From NCBI RefSeq assembly GCF_008806975.1, contig NZ_CP031728.1, positions 4,629,501 through 4,693,500 on the forward strand: a DNA stretch of 64,000 nucleotides. The letters are read 5' to 3'. The stretch is from Cellvibrio sp. KY-GH-1 (lineage in GTDB: Bacteria > Pseudomonadota > Gammaproteobacteria > Pseudomonadales > Cellvibrionaceae). The notes beneath the pieces are model-generated. The model did not search any database. It was not told the DNA's origin and saw only the letters and a list, made by a program, of their open reading frames with translations. Position 1 is the stretch's first letter; each line of letters opens with the position of its first letter. Of the stretch, positions 1 to 10,084 are shown piece after piece. The position numbers were made by a program, and so were the translations under genes.

Positions 1-1
1 T

Positions 2-2200
2 GCGCGTTTGGATCAGCCAAATAATGCAGAAGAGGCGATTACCTTCCCTTACGGTAGCCCGCGCGATGTAGATGGTGATGGCACTGCAGAAAGAGTAATG
101 AATGGCTTTCAATTTCGCGCGGGTTCAGGAACCGATACTCGTAATGGTTTAATGGGCACCCTGGTGTTTGAGCCGAGTGAAAACTTGAATTTCCAATTTG
201 ATTATTTCAAATCAGACTTTGAGTCACAGGATGAAAAATATGGTTTAACCCTGGAAGGGTTGCACCGCAATGCAAATACTTACAGTTTGACCGATGCTAC
301 TGTCGAGAATGGCTTCGTTGTGGGCGGTACTGTATTGCAGAGTGGTTTGGTAGGTCCGTGGACCGAAATGCGTAGCGAAGACCAATCTACGGAATCGGAT
401 AGTGAAAGCTTTGGCTTGAAAACTGAGTGGCAAATTAATGACAAAGCATCCATGGTGTTTGACATTGCCCGCAGTACTGGCGACAAAAGCCGTATGGATC
501 GCATTGCTACTGTTCATGCCTATGAATACGGCACCGGCACTTTAACTGATGGCACCGTAGTGCAAACTTGGAAAGAGAAAACCGGTCAGGGTTATACCTT
601 TATGAATAATGCAGGCAAAGGCCCTGCGATTGATTTTACCACCGACTACACTGATTTGAGTTACATGCGTTTGTCTGAGTGGGAACAATTTCCACATAAA
701 TACACTGATGAACTCGATAGTGCGAAGGTAGATTTTAAATACGATGTCGAGGCTGCTGGCATTGCATCTATTGAAGCGGGTTTCCGTTGGTCTGATCGTA
801 CTTTTACTGACGATCGCGGCACTTTCCGCTACGGGCAACGTGAAGGCCAAAGTCGTCAGGTAATCAATGGCGCTATCGTTGATCAGTCTTGTGAATTTAA
901 TACCAGTGGTGTGCCTTGTACTCCACACGAAATTGATGGGTTTGTCACAGTAGAAAATTTTGGTGGCTCACTAGCCCAATATGGCAGCTATCTGAAATTG
1001 GATATGGTGGGAATTGCGAATGAAATTTTCGGTAACCCGGATGTTTATGCGGCCAAGAAAACCTGGAATCACAACTGGACGCTGATTGAAAGCGGTGCCG
1101 TGGAAGAAGAGGTATTTGCTTATTATTTGATGGCGAACCTTGATACCGAAATCGGTGGCATTCCGGTAACAGGTAATGTTGGTGTGCGCGTTGTAGAAAC
1201 TGATACCAAGTCGATCGGTATTCAGCAGGTGCGTGCCGGTGAAGGTGATGCGATTGCAGATGATGATGGTGTAGTACGCAACGATTACAAGCACATTAAA
1301 TACGGCCCAGAGTATCGCGATGTATTGCCTTCTATTAACTTGAATTTTGCAATTACTGATACGGATCAGGTTCGCTTTGCTGCTGCTCAGGTAATGGGGC
1401 GTCCACCGGTGTATCAATTGCGCGGTGGTGCTGGTTCCTGGATCGATATCGCAAACGATGGCGTAAGTCCTCGCTATAACGTTTGGTCTAAAGGAAATCC
1501 GAACCTGGATCCATTCCGCGCAGATCAATTTGATTTATCTTACGAGCATTATTTTGACAATGGTGGTGCTGCGACTGTTGCTGTTTTCTATAAAGACATC
1601 GAATCGCTGATTGAAAGCATTACTTACAACGAAGGTGAAATTGCCTGGTCTGAAATTGGTATTGAAGCTCCGGCTGGAACAGTTGAAGGTCAATACCAAA
1701 CTGTACGTAACAATGATCAAGGTGGGTATATCCGCGGTCTGGAATTGGCTTATACACAAACCTTTGATCAGTTGCCTGGTGTGTTCTCTGGCCTTGGATT
1801 GACTGCTAGCTACGCGTTTACTGAAAGTGAAACCTCAGTTGATGGTGGGCAAAATTTTGAAGACTTAAGTTTGCCATTGCCTGGCTTATCCGAAAATGTG
1901 TGGAGCACCACTTTGTTCTGGGATATTGGCAGCTTCAGTGCAAACGTGAATGCCCGTTATCGCGATGAATACACCTATGCAGGTGCAACACCTGGCGGTA
2001 CATCATTCCAGATTGCGGATGCTTATACCGTAGTGGACGCACAAGTCTCTTATGCCTTTGATAATGGTGTAGACCTCTATCTGCAAGTGAATAACCTGAC
2101 AGATGAGCCTAACACCAGCAACTATGGCACAGACAATGCGGTTGGCGAGGTGAAATACTTTGGTCGTCAATACTTCTTCGGTGTTGGCTACAAGTTCTAA
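2..2200 (+). CDS. TonB-dependent receptor, 5' end cut off by window
   Basis: This is the C-terminal 732 residues of an outer-membrane TonB-dependent receptor. The frame is open to the window edge, so the true start lies upstream; a TTG at 8 is only an internal codon. The visible part is plug end plus beta-barrel, ending in the outer-membrane signature GVGYKF with a terminal Phe. It aligns over its length with the receptor at 15052-18063 (shared blocks FEPSENL/FEPTENL, PSINLNF/PSLNLNY, YKDIESLIESITY/HRDIKSFIQDITY, YTQTF, NLTDEPN/NLTNEPN), which suggests about 270 residues are missing. Both belong to the Xanthomonas/Caulobacter-type receptors for carbohydrates. A strong terminator follows, so the halogenase downstream is either read through or has its own promoter. 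Uptake of maltodextrins is inferred from the neighbouring GH13 and GH97 enzymes. Confidence 0.93.
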   Translation, partial: ARLDQPNNAEEAITFPYGSPRDVDGDGTAERVMNGFQFRAGSGTDTRNGLMGTLVFEPSENLNFQFDYFKSDFESQDEKYGLTLEGLHRNANTYSLTDATVENGFVVGGTVLQSGLVGPWTEMRSEDQSTESDSESFGLKTEWQINDKASMVFDIARSTGDKSRMDRIATVHAYEYGTGTLTDGTVVQTWKEKTGQGYTFMNNAGKGPAIDFTTDYTDLSYMRLSEWEQFPHKYTDELDSAKVDFKYDVEAAGIASIEAGFRWSDRTFTDDRGTFRYGQREGQSRQVINGAIVDQSCEFNTSGVPCTPHEIDGFVTVENFGGSLAQYGSYLKLDMVGIANEIFGNPDVYAAKKTWNHNWTLIESGAVEEEVFAYYLMANLDTEIGGIPVTGNVGVRVVETDTKSIGIQQVRAGEGDAIADDDGVVRNDYKHIKYGPEYRDVLPSINLNFAITDTDQVRFAAAQVMGRPPVYQLRGGAGSWIDIANDGVSPRYNVWSKGNPNLDPFRADQFDLSYEHYFDNGGAATVAVFYKDIESLIESITYNEGEIAWSEIGIEAPAGTVEGQYQTVRNNDQGGYIRGLELAYTQTFDQLPGVFSGLGLTASYAFTESETSVDGGQNFEDLSLPLPGLSENVWSTTLFWDIGSFSANVNARYRDEYTYAGATPGGTSFQIADAYTVVDAQVSYAFDNGVDLYLQVNNLTDEPNTSNYGTDNAVGEVKYFGRQYFFGVGYKF

Positions 2201-2237
2201 TCGCTAGTAATCCGAGTCGGCAGTAAAGCCGGCTTGT

Positions 2238-2274
2238 AAAAAAGCCGCTGCAAAAAATTGTCAGCGGCTTTTTT
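2238..2274 (+). terminator. Intrinsic terminator after the first receptor
   Basis: A 13-bp perfect stem (arms 2238-2250 and 2262-2274, core GCCGCTG/CAGCGGC) with an 11-base loop; the right arm ends in a T run. It separates the receptor gene from the halogenase gene. Confidence 0.85.
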
Positions 2275-2353
2275 ATTCCAGGCAAGCTCGTTTGCAAATG
2301 CAATCTATACTGCTTGGCAGTGCAGAACATAATGAAATCCAAAGAGATAAATA

Positions 2354-3898
2354 ATGATGAATCCTGGCGCCCCGGCGAGAAAGAAAATTGTAATCATTGG
2401 CGGTGGTACTGCGGGTTGGATGGCTGCAAACCTGATGATTGCTCGCTGGGGAAAATTAGGTTTCGATATTCACCTGGTGGAGTCACCGCAAATTGGCATT
2501 ATTGGTGTGGGTGAGGGTTCCACTCCCCAGTTAAAGGGTTTTATGGATTCGCTTGGTATTGAAGAATCTGAATGGATGCCGGAATGCAATGCCACTTATA
2601 AAGTGGGTATTAGCTTTCGCAATTGGTCTGTAATTCCCGGGTTCACGAGTTATTTTCATCCCTTTCCTGCTCAGCCGGATGACTATACGGCACCTGGCTT
2701 TTTTCATAATAGTTTTGTGCGTCGCAAAGGCATTGATGTTGAAGGTCATCCAGATCATTTTTTTCTTGCTAGTTATTTGGCACAACAAAAGCTTGCGCCT
2801 GTAGCTGCTGAACATTTTCCGTTTGAAATTAACTATGGTTATCACTTTGACTCTTCGTCGCTAGGGAAATTTTTAGGGCGTAAAGCGGTAGCGCGTGGTG
2901 CGGTGCACAAAGAAGCCACTATTAATCAGGTAAATTTGAGCGAAAACGGTGATATTGCCAGTGTAACGACTGACACCGGTGAAACTATTGCCGGCGATAT
3001 TTTTATTGATTGTTCCGGTTTTTCCGGATTGCTGATTCAAAAGACCTTAAAGGTATCGTTCAAATCATTTGGTGAAAATTTATTTAATACCTCGGCGGTG
3101 GTGATGCCAACACCTATCGGTGAGCAGATTGAATCGCAAACGATTTCTACTGCGCTGAAATATGGTTGGGCATGGTCAATACCGCTGACATCGCGCATTG
3201 GTAACGGCTATGTTTACAGTTCTCATTTTTGTTCCAAAGATGATGCGGAAACTGAATTGCGCGCACATCTCGGCTTGCTGGATTCCGATGTGCAAGCGCG
3301 CCATTTGCAAATGAATGTGGGAAGGGTGGAACAGCATTGGGCAAAAAACTGTGTCGCAGTGGGCTTATCGCAAGGCTTTATTGAGCCGCTAGAAGCCACG
3401 GCATTACATTTGGTGCAGGAAACGGTTCAAGAGTTTATTAATTGTTTTGAATCTGGGCAGTTCACCGATAAAAAGCGCGATGAGTTTAACTTCAGCATTA
3501 ATAAGCGTTTTGAGGCCGTGCGTGACTATATCGTTTGTCACTATCGTGTTAATTCGCGCAAGGATACGGATTATTGGGTTGAAAATGGCCGCAACGAAAA
3601 AGTATCCGATTCGTTACGCGCTGTTTTGCATGCCTGGGTAAGTGGGAATAATTTAAGCGATGAACTGGATCGTCAAAAAATAGATAACTATTATCCCAGC
3701 ATTTCCTGGCATTGTCTGCTCGCTGGCTACGGAATATATCCAACTCCAGCGCAATTAAAACCGGGCAATGAGTTTGCAAATAAATACAACCTGGAAAAAA
3801 TCAGCAATTTCATTCAGCGCTGCGGCATGAATTTTAAACCCCATCGGCAACAGTTGGCGAGTTGGTCATCGACGGTAGTTAAGCCTGCGCCTGTTTAG
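2354..3898 (+). CDS. Flavin-dependent tryptophan-halogenase family protein
   Basis: A 514-residue protein of the flavin-dependent halogenase family (PrnA/RebH-like). It carries the FAD motif GGGTAGW at about residues 16-22, a lysine K83 at the position of the catalytic Lys (TYKVGISF), the signature WAWSIP at 272-277, and E347 in IEPLEATAL at the position of PrnA Glu346. The residues after this Glu are A-T-A rather than the S-T-G recalled for PrnA, near the chloride site. There is no signal peptide, so it is cytoplasmic and would need a flavin reductase, none of which is in the window. ATG at 2354 or 2357 both fit; AAAGAGA lies just upstream. The next gene starts 39 bases on. Such halogenase-like genes are often found beside TonB-dependent receptors, and their natural substrates are mostly unknown. 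The family call is secure; the substrate is not. Confidence 0.9.
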   Translation: MMNPGAPARKKIVIIGGGTAGWMAANLMIARWGKLGFDIHLVESPQIGIIGVGEGSTPQLKGFMDSLGIEESEWMPECNATYKVGISFRNWSVIPGFTSYFHPFPAQPDDYTAPGFFHNSFVRRKGIDVEGHPDHFFLASYLAQQKLAPVAAEHFPFEINYGYHFDSSSLGKFLGRKAVARGAVHKEATINQVNLSENGDIASVTTDTGETIAGDIFIDCSGFSGLLIQKTLKVSFKSFGENLFNTSAVVMPTPIGEQIESQTISTALKYGWAWSIPLTSRIGNGYVYSSHFCSKDDAETELRAHLGLLDSDVQARHLQMNVGRVEQHWAKNCVAVGLSQGFIEPLEATALHLVQETVQEFINCFESGQFTDKKRDEFNFSINKRFEAVRDYIVCHYRVNSRKDTDYWVENGRNEKVSDSLRAVLHAWVSGNNLSDELDRQKIDNYYPSISWHCLLAGYGIYPTPAQLKPGNEFANKYNLEKISNFIQRCGMNFKPHRQQLASWSSTVVKPAPV

Positions 3899-3937
3899 CG
3901 TTTTAATAGAACTATAAATTTATCACCGAGGTTATTT

Positions 3938-5803
3938 ATGAGCACTCCTCATCTGCGCAATGTTTTGCAAGGAATTTGTCTCTGCCTGTTGTTCCCATTA
4001 CCCGCCTTGGGGCAGGACTATCAGGTTAAGCATCTTGAGCCTGCCAATTGGTGGGTGGGCATGAAGTACAACCAAATTGAGTTGCTGGTGCATGGCGACA
4101 ATATTGGCGCTGCGCAAGCGGTGATTGATTACCCGGGCGTTGGTGTTGTAAATACTGAAACGGCCGATAGCGCGAACTATTTATTCGTCACGCTAAAAAT
4201 CGATGCCAACGCCAAACCGGGAAGATTTCCTATTCGCTTTGTGGTTGGCAATGAAGAAAAAAGTCAGTTTAACTTCGAGTTGCTGACGCGTGAAAAAAAC
4301 TCCGCGCAGCGCCAAGGTTTTAGTGCGAAGGACGCTATTTACTTAATAACGCCTGATCGCTTTGCCAATGGCAATTCCGCCAACGATGCCATGCCCGGCT
4401 TAACCGAACAGCCAAAGCGCGAATTTAACGGTGGTCGTCACGGTGGTGATATTGCGGGCATGACTCAGCATTTGGACTATATTGCGAAAATGGGTTTTAC
4501 CCAAATCTGGCCCAATCCCTTAACCGAAAATAACCAACCCGAATATTCCTATCACGGTTACGCGGCAACCAATTTGTATTTGATCGATGCGCGTTACGGT
4601 ACAAATGAAGAGTTCAAAGCCTTCGTTAAAAAAGCCAAACAAAAAGGCCTGGGTGTGATTCAGGATATAGTGCTCAATCACATAGGTTCCAAACACTGGT
4701 GGATGACGGATTTGCCAGAAAAAGATTGGATAAATTTTCCTGAAAAATATACCGAGACTAGTCACCGTCGTACCACAGTGCAAGACCCTTACGCTGCGCC
4801 CGCAGATAAGGAATTATTTGTCAGCGGATGGTTTGTGCCCAGCATGCCGGATGTAAACCAGCGCAATCCGCACCTCGCCAATTACCTGATTCAAAATACG
4901 CTCTGGTGGATTGAGTACGCGGGTTTAAGTGGTGTGCGTGAAGACACCTATGGTTATGCCGATGAAAAATTTCTCTCGCGCTGGGCTCAAACAGTGATGG
5001 AGGAATACCCGAACTTTACTATTGTGGGTGAAGAGTGGAGTAGCAATCCTGCCATTGTGGCGCACTGGCAACGAGGAAAAATCAATAAAAGTGGCCACAC
5101 CCCTTATATGCCGAGCGTGATGGATTTTCCGCTTCACGATGCGTTGCGCGCGGCGCTGAGTGAAGAGGAGTCATGGGGCACAGGTGTCATTCGTTTGTAC
5201 GAAGCCCTCGCGAATGATTTTCTCTATCCCGATCCATTTAATTTGGTGATCTTTCCGGAAAACCACGATACCTCGCGCATTTATTCGGTGCTAAATGAAG
5301 ATGTGGATTTATTCAAAATGGCCATGGTGTATATGGCGACCATGCGCGGGATTCCGCAATTTTACTACGGCTCGGAAGTGTTAATGACCAGCCCCAAAGA
5401 GCGCGATGACGGTGCGGTGCGCGCCGATATGCCCGGTGGTTGGAACGGAGATGATAAAAATGCCTTTAGTGGAAAAGGCCTATCTGCCAAAGAAAAAGAC
5501 GCACAGCAATTTATTAAATCCTTATTGGGCTGGCGGAAAAAGTCTGATGTTATTCATCACGGAAAATTAATGCATTTTGCGCCAGTTGATGGTGTCTATG
5601 TGTACTTCCGTTATTTGGATGATAAAAAAATTATGGTGGTGCTCAACAAAAATAAACAAGAAAAAACACTGGCTTTACAGCGCTTTGATTCATTATTGGC
5701 AGGCACCAATAGCGCGCGCGATGTGCTGGGAAATAAAAAGGTTGCACTGGAGGGGCAGTTGCAGTTGCCCGCAAAATCGTCGCTGGTGCTTGAGTTGCAA
5801 TAA
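3938..5803 (+). CDS. GH13 cyclomaltodextrinase/neopullulanase-like, secreted
   Basis: A 621-residue alpha-amylase-family enzyme, SusA-like. A signal peptide (about 1-26, ending PALGQ) leads to an N-terminal beta domain of the cyclomaltodextrinase type (about 27-125), then the catalytic barrel from about 133 (DAIYLITPDRFANG). All four GH13 regions are visible: DIVLNH, GVRED with nucleophile D336, VGEEW with acid/base E365, and FPENHD with D444. A short C-terminal beta domain closes the protein. The expected role is periplasmic cleavage of cyclic or linear maltodextrins, including alpha-1,6-branched ones; the exact specificity is not readable from sequence. The gene lies 39 bases after the halogenase gene and about 100 bases before the GH97 gene, so co-transcription is likely. 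Confidence 0.92.
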   Translation: MSTPHLRNVLQGICLCLLFPLPALGQDYQVKHLEPANWWVGMKYNQIELLVHGDNIGAAQAVIDYPGVGVVNTETADSANYLFVTLKIDANAKPGRFPIRFVVGNEEKSQFNFELLTREKNSAQRQGFSAKDAIYLITPDRFANGNSANDAMPGLTEQPKREFNGGRHGGDIAGMTQHLDYIAKMGFTQIWPNPLTENNQPEYSYHGYAATNLYLIDARYGTNEEFKAFVKKAKQKGLGVIQDIVLNHIGSKHWWMTDLPEKDWINFPEKYTETSHRRTTVQDPYAAPADKELFVSGWFVPSMPDVNQRNPHLANYLIQNTLWWIEYAGLSGVREDTYGYADEKFLSRWAQTVMEEYPNFTIVGEEWSSNPAIVAHWQRGKINKSGHTPYMPSVMDFPLHDALRAALSEEESWGTGVIRLYEALANDFLYPDPFNLVIFPENHDTSRIYSVLNEDVDLFKMAMVYMATMRGIPQFYYGSEVLMTSPKERDDGAVRADMPGGWNGDDKNAFSGKGLSAKEKDAQQFIKSLLGWRKKSDVIHHGKLMHFAPVDGVYVYFRYLDDKKIMVVLNKNKQEKTLALQRFDSLLAGTNSARDVLGNKKVALEGQLQLPAKSSLVLELQ

Positions 5804-5901
5804 CACAACCCTACACCACTGGCGCCAAATAAATAGGCTATGGTTATAGCCAAACAGTTGAGAACCAAGCCGCCAATGAACCAATGAGAGAACCAATAAC
5901 A

Positions 5902-8001
5902 ATGAATAGATCGCCAATTAAATTCCCTATCAACCTGCGCCTTGCATTTTCGTTAGCGCTTATCCCTCTGTTTGGCAGCGTACCACTTTATGCCGCGAGC
6001 CTTACCCAACGCTCGCCCGATGGAAACATTAAATTTACCCTCACTGACGATAAAGGTGTTCCCACTTATTCAGTGAGTTATCGGGGGCAGGAAGTGATTC
6101 AGCCTTCACGCCTGGGGCTGGAATTCAAAGACGTGGATGGCTTTGTGCGGGATTTAAAAATTGCCGACAGCGCTACCGCGAGCAGCGACAGCACCTGGGA
6201 ACAACCCTGGGGCGAGCAGCGCTTAATGCGCGATCATCACAATGAATTGTTGGTGACTTTTACCGGGGTGAATAACACCAAAAAAACCATGCAATTGCGT
6301 GTGCGTTTATTCGATGATGGTTTGGGGTTTCGCTACGAAGTTCCGCAGCAAAAAAAGCTGGCGCCGCGCAAAGATAACAAGATAGAAATTATCGATGAGA
6401 AAACAGAATTTATTATTCCTGCACCCGATAAAACCATCGCTTGGTGGATTCCTGGTCGCGCCTGGAATCGGTACGAGTTTTTGTATAACACCACTCCACT
6501 TAAAGCCATGGATCGCGCGCACACGCCGATGACTTTTAAATTGCCCTCGGGTGTGCACCTGAGTATTCATGAGGCGGCGCTGACGGATTATGCCGCCATG
6601 GTATTGGATCAGCAGCGCGACGGTGTGCTCAAGGCCGATTTAACGCCCTGGTCTGACGGCGTAAAAGTAAAGACACAATTGGGTTTTAAATCTTCCTGGC
6701 GGACCATTCAAATTGCCGACAATGCGGCGGGTTTAATTAACTCCAGTTTGATTTTGAATTTAAACGAGCCAAATAAGTTGGGCGATGTCAGTTGGGTAAA
6801 ACCGGGAAAATATGTTGGCATCTGGTGGGGTATGCATGTGGGCACCAACACCTGGGGCTCGGGGGAAAAACATGGCGCAACCACTGCAAATACCAAACAC
6901 TATATGGATTTTGCAGCGCAATATGGATTTGATGGTGTATTGGTAGAGGGGTGGAATGAAGGCTGGGACGGTGATTGGTACAACAACGGTGATATTTTCA
7001 GTTTTACCAAACCCCATAAAGATTTTGATATCGCTGAAATCACCCGTTACGGTTTAAGCAAAGGGGTACGTTTGATTGGTCATCACGAAACGTCCGGTGC
7101 AGTGACCAATTACAAGATTCAAATGGATGATGCGTTTGACCTGTATAAAAAATACGGAGTGACACAAGTAAAAACTGGTTACGTTGCCGATGGTGGCAAG
7201 GCCGAGCGCATCGATGAAAATGGCATTGCGCGCAACGAGTGGCACGATGGCCAGTTTATGATTGGCGAGTACCTGCGCTCGGTCACTAAAGCCGCCGAGC
7301 GACACATCAGCATTAATACCCATGAACCTATTAAAGATACCGGTTTACGTCGCACCTATCCCAACTGGATTGCGCGCGAAGGTGCACGTGGCCAGGAATA
7401 CAACGCGTGGGGTTCACCACCGAATCCGCCCGAACACACCGTCATGTTGCCCTTTACTCGCATGCTCGCCGGGCCTATGGATTATACGCCGGGTATTTTT
7501 AATCTCGCGCCCTATGGATTGGATGCGGAAAACCGCGTGCAATCCACACTTGCAAAAGAATTGGCGCTCTACGTGATTATCTACAGTCCAATTCAAATGG
7601 CGGCTGATTTAATTGAAAATTATTACGAGAAAGATGGAAAAACCCTCAAGCCCGCGTTTCAATTTATTCGTGATATACCCACCGATTGGGAAGTCTCTAA
7701 AGCGATTGGCGGCGAAGTAGGCGATTACGCGATCATCGCGCGCCAGCAGCGTAATAGTGAAGATTGGTTTGTGGGCGCCATTACTGATGAGTCTGCACGC
7801 AACGTAAATATCCCCTTAAATTTCCTTAAAGCCGGCAAGCGCTACGAAGCGCAAATTTATCGCGATGGCGACAAAGCTGAATGGAAAACCAATCCCTATG
7901 ACCTGGTGATTGAAACGAAAATCGTTACCGCCAGTGATAATTTGAAATTCAAGCTGGGCACCAGCGGCGGTGTCGCTATTCATCTTAAAGCGCTGCCTTG
8001 A
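5902..8001 (+). CDS. GH97 alpha-glucosidase, secreted
   Basis: A GH97 glycoside hydrolase of about 699 residues, related to SusB. The signal peptide ends near PLYAAS. An N-terminal beta-super-sandwich (QRSPDGNIKFTL onward) precedes the TIM barrel, which starts about WWGMHVGTNTWG, and a C-terminal beta domain. Glutamates typical of inverting, calcium-dependent members are present: HHET (E396), THEP (E475) and ARGQE (E499); the 24-residue spacing of the last two equals SusB E508/E532. The KTGYVADGG segment also matches inverting rather than retaining members. I chose ATG 5902 because GAGA precedes it at about 10 bases; ATG 5884 in the same frame lacks a ribosome site. It should release glucose from maltodextrins in the periplasm. 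Confidence 0.92.
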   Translation: MNRSPIKFPINLRLAFSLALIPLFGSVPLYAASLTQRSPDGNIKFTLTDDKGVPTYSVSYRGQEVIQPSRLGLEFKDVDGFVRDLKIADSATASSDSTWEQPWGEQRLMRDHHNELLVTFTGVNNTKKTMQLRVRLFDDGLGFRYEVPQQKKLAPRKDNKIEIIDEKTEFIIPAPDKTIAWWIPGRAWNRYEFLYNTTPLKAMDRAHTPMTFKLPSGVHLSIHEAALTDYAAMVLDQQRDGVLKADLTPWSDGVKVKTQLGFKSSWRTIQIADNAAGLINSSLILNLNEPNKLGDVSWVKPGKYVGIWWGMHVGTNTWGSGEKHGATTANTKHYMDFAAQYGFDGVLVEGWNEGWDGDWYNNGDIFSFTKPHKDFDIAEITRYGLSKGVRLIGHHETSGAVTNYKIQMDDAFDLYKKYGVTQVKTGYVADGGKAERIDENGIARNEWHDGQFMIGEYLRSVTKAAERHISINTHEPIKDTGLRRTYPNWIAREGARGQEYNAWGSPPNPPEHTVMLPFTRMLAGPMDYTPGIFNLAPYGLDAENRVQSTLAKELALYVIIYSPIQMAADLIENYYEKDGKTLKPAFQFIRDIPTDWEVSKAIGGEVGDYAIIARQQRNSEDWFVGAITDESARNVNIPLNFLKAGKRYEAQIYRDGDKAEWKTNPYDLVIETKIVTASDNLKFKLGTSGGVAIHLKALP

Positions 8002-8003
8002 TT

Positions 8004-8105
8004 AATCTCCCCCGGCCCCTCTGGCTACGCGCCCCGTTTAAAGAGGGGAGTATTGCCCCCTCCCTTTGAGCGGGGCGCGTAGCCAAGCGAGGTTGGGAGG
8101 GATTT
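8004..8105 (+). repeat. Palindromic intergenic repeat, copy A
   Basis: It begins three bases after the GH97 stop. The left end AATCTCCCCCGGCCCCTCT and right end GAGGTTGGGAGGGATTT are shared with the repeat at 46052-46128. Inside is a 14-bp perfect inverted repeat, GGCTACGCGCCCCG and CGGGGCGCGTAGCC, replaced by a different stem in the other copy. It looks like a non-autonomous palindromic element of the REP/MITE kind, sitting inside an operon-like gap. Confidence 0.8.
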
Positions 8106-8150
8106 AAGCAGCATTGAGGCATGCCGTGGCTTTTTTCCAGGAAAAATTCT

Positions 8151-10070
8151 ATGAAAAGAAAAATACTGATTGGCAGTACGCTATTGGTTTGTTCATTAGT
8201 CGCTGCCTGCACCTCAAATAAAAATTCAAATTCTGTTAGCGCGCAGCCAGTGGCGGCTACCCAGGGGGCGAGTGTGCAGGCTAAACCCGTGGTCTACCAA
8301 ATTTTCACCCGCTTATACGGCAATAAAAATACCACTAATAAATCCTGGGGGACGATTGAGCAAAATGGGGTGGGGAAATTTAATGATATCGATGCGGTTG
8401 CGTTGAAATCTATTAAAGAATTGGGCGTAACTCATGTGTGGTATACCGGTGTGCCGCACCATGCAGTGATTCGCGGTTACACCGCTTATGGCATTAGCAA
8501 TGACGACCCGGATGTAGTGAAAGGCCGCGCGGGTTCACCCTATGCGGTAAAAGATTATTACAACGTAAATCCGGATTTGGCGGTAAACCCGGCCAACCGC
8601 CTGCAAGAATTTGAAGCACTAATTGCGCGCACCCATGCGCAGGGGATGAAGGTCATTATCGATATAGTGCCTAACCATGTTGCCCGTGCTTATCACTCGC
8701 TGAGTAAACCGGCGGGTATTGAGGACTTTGGAGCGGAGGATAACAAGTCGGTTGAGTATGCACGCAACAATAATTTTTATTATGTGGTGGGTGAACACTT
8801 TAAGGTGCCCGATTTTAATACCGGGAACGCGCAAAAAAATTATCGCCCGCTCGGTGGTGAAGTTCATCCCCTTAGCGATGGAAAGTTTGATGAAAAGCCG
8901 GCGAAGTGGACGGGTAATGGCTCTCGCTTGGCGCAGCCGAAGTTTGATGACTGGTATGAAACAGTAAAAATAAATTACGGTGTTCGCCCTGATGGTAGCA
9001 AGGATTTTCCGGAATTACCTGCTGGTTTTGCACAGCAATCGGTGCAAAAGCATTATGAATTTTGGCAAGGGAAATCCGTGCCTGATTCCTGGATTAAATT
9101 TCGACAAATTGCAGAATACTGGTTAGCAAAGGGTGTCGATGGTTTCCGTTTCGATATGGCGGAAATGGTTCCAGTGGAATTCTGGAGTTATTTAAACTCC
9201 TCCATCAAACATAAAAATCCCGACGCGTTTTTATTAGCGGAAGTTTACAACCCGGCGGAGTATCGCAATTACTTGCGGCTTGGGAAGATGGATTATCTTT
9301 ACGACAAAGTAGAAATGTATGACGGCCTGAAAGCGATTATGCAGGGTAAAGCCGAAACGGATGTGATCGCCACCGTGCAAGCCGGCATGAATGATATTGA
9401 AAGCCATATGCTGCACTTTTTGGAGAACCACGATGAGCAACGTATTGCCAGCCCGGAATTTGCTGGCAGCGCGGAAAAAGCCAAACCGGCGATGGTGGTT
9501 TCAACATTAATCAGTCGCTCACCCACCATGGTATATTTCGGTCAGGAAGTAGGTGAGGCGGGGGCACTGGATTCCGGTTTTGGCGACCCATCGCGCACCA
9601 GCATTTTTGATTACGCCGGCGTGCCTGCGCACCAGCGCTTTATGAATGGCGGAAAATTCGATGGTGGTCAGTCCACGCCTGCAGAAAAAAATCTGCGCGA
9701 GTTTTATCGCCAATTATTAAATTTATCGGTAAGAGAATCCGGCTTTAACGGAAATTATCAGGAACTACACAGCGTTAATCGTACCCAAACCTCGGGCTAT
9801 GACGGCAAGGTGTTTGCGTTCGCGCGTTGGGACTCTCACCAACGCTGGTTGGTGGTGAGTAATTTCAGTGACACTGAAGCGCGCGAATTTTCCTTGCAGT
9901 TACCGACGTCATTAGTTCAGCAATGGCAACTCTCCCATGGTGGTTATTCGTTAATTCCTCATCTGGGTGAGGGCAATAAACCTGTTGTGTTGGATGTTAA
10001 AAATCAACACGCCAGCGTGAGATTAACATTGGCGCCACTGGAATCGCAGGTTTTACTCCTCAAATATTAA
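8151..10070 (+). CDS. GH13 alpha-amylase family lipoprotein
   Basis: A 639-residue GH13 enzyme. A lipoprotein signal with lipobox LVAAC (Cys20) suggests membrane anchoring, likely at the outer membrane. The catalytic barrel starts near residue 45 (VVYQIFTRLYG). Motifs: DIVPNH, GFRFD with nucleophile D335, LLAEVYN with E364, and FLENHD with D428. ATG 8151 is preferred over the in-frame ATG 8121 because AGGAAAA lies at good spacing and the lipoprotein signal begins directly. It resembles SusG-like amylases acting on alpha-1,4-glucans. The repeat at 8004 separates it from the GH97 gene, and a terminator-like hairpin follows, closing the first half of the starch locus. Confidence 0.92.
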   Translation: MKRKILIGSTLLVCSLVAACTSNKNSNSVSAQPVAATQGASVQAKPVVYQIFTRLYGNKNTTNKSWGTIEQNGVGKFNDIDAVALKSIKELGVTHVWYTGVPHHAVIRGYTAYGISNDDPDVVKGRAGSPYAVKDYYNVNPDLAVNPANRLQEFEALIARTHAQGMKVIIDIVPNHVARAYHSLSKPAGIEDFGAEDNKSVEYARNNNFYYVVGEHFKVPDFNTGNAQKNYRPLGGEVHPLSDGKFDEKPAKWTGNGSRLAQPKFDDWYETVKINYGVRPDGSKDFPELPAGFAQQSVQKHYEFWQGKSVPDSWIKFRQIAEYWLAKGVDGFRFDMAEMVPVEFWSYLNSSIKHKNPDAFLLAEVYNPAEYRNYLRLGKMDYLYDKVEMYDGLKAIMQGKAETDVIATVQAGMNDIESHMLHFLENHDEQRIASPEFAGSAEKAKPAMVVSTLISRSPTMVYFGQEVGEAGALDSGFGDPSRTSIFDYAGVPAHQRFMNGGKFDGGQSTPAEKNLREFYRQLLNLSVRESGFNGNYQELHSVNRTQTSGYDGKVFAFARWDSHQRWLVVSNFSDTEAREFSLQLPTSLVQQWQLSHGGYSLIPHLGEGNKPVVLDVKNQHASVRLTLAPLESQVLLLKY

Positions 10071-10084
10071 ATGCCTCTAAGTAT

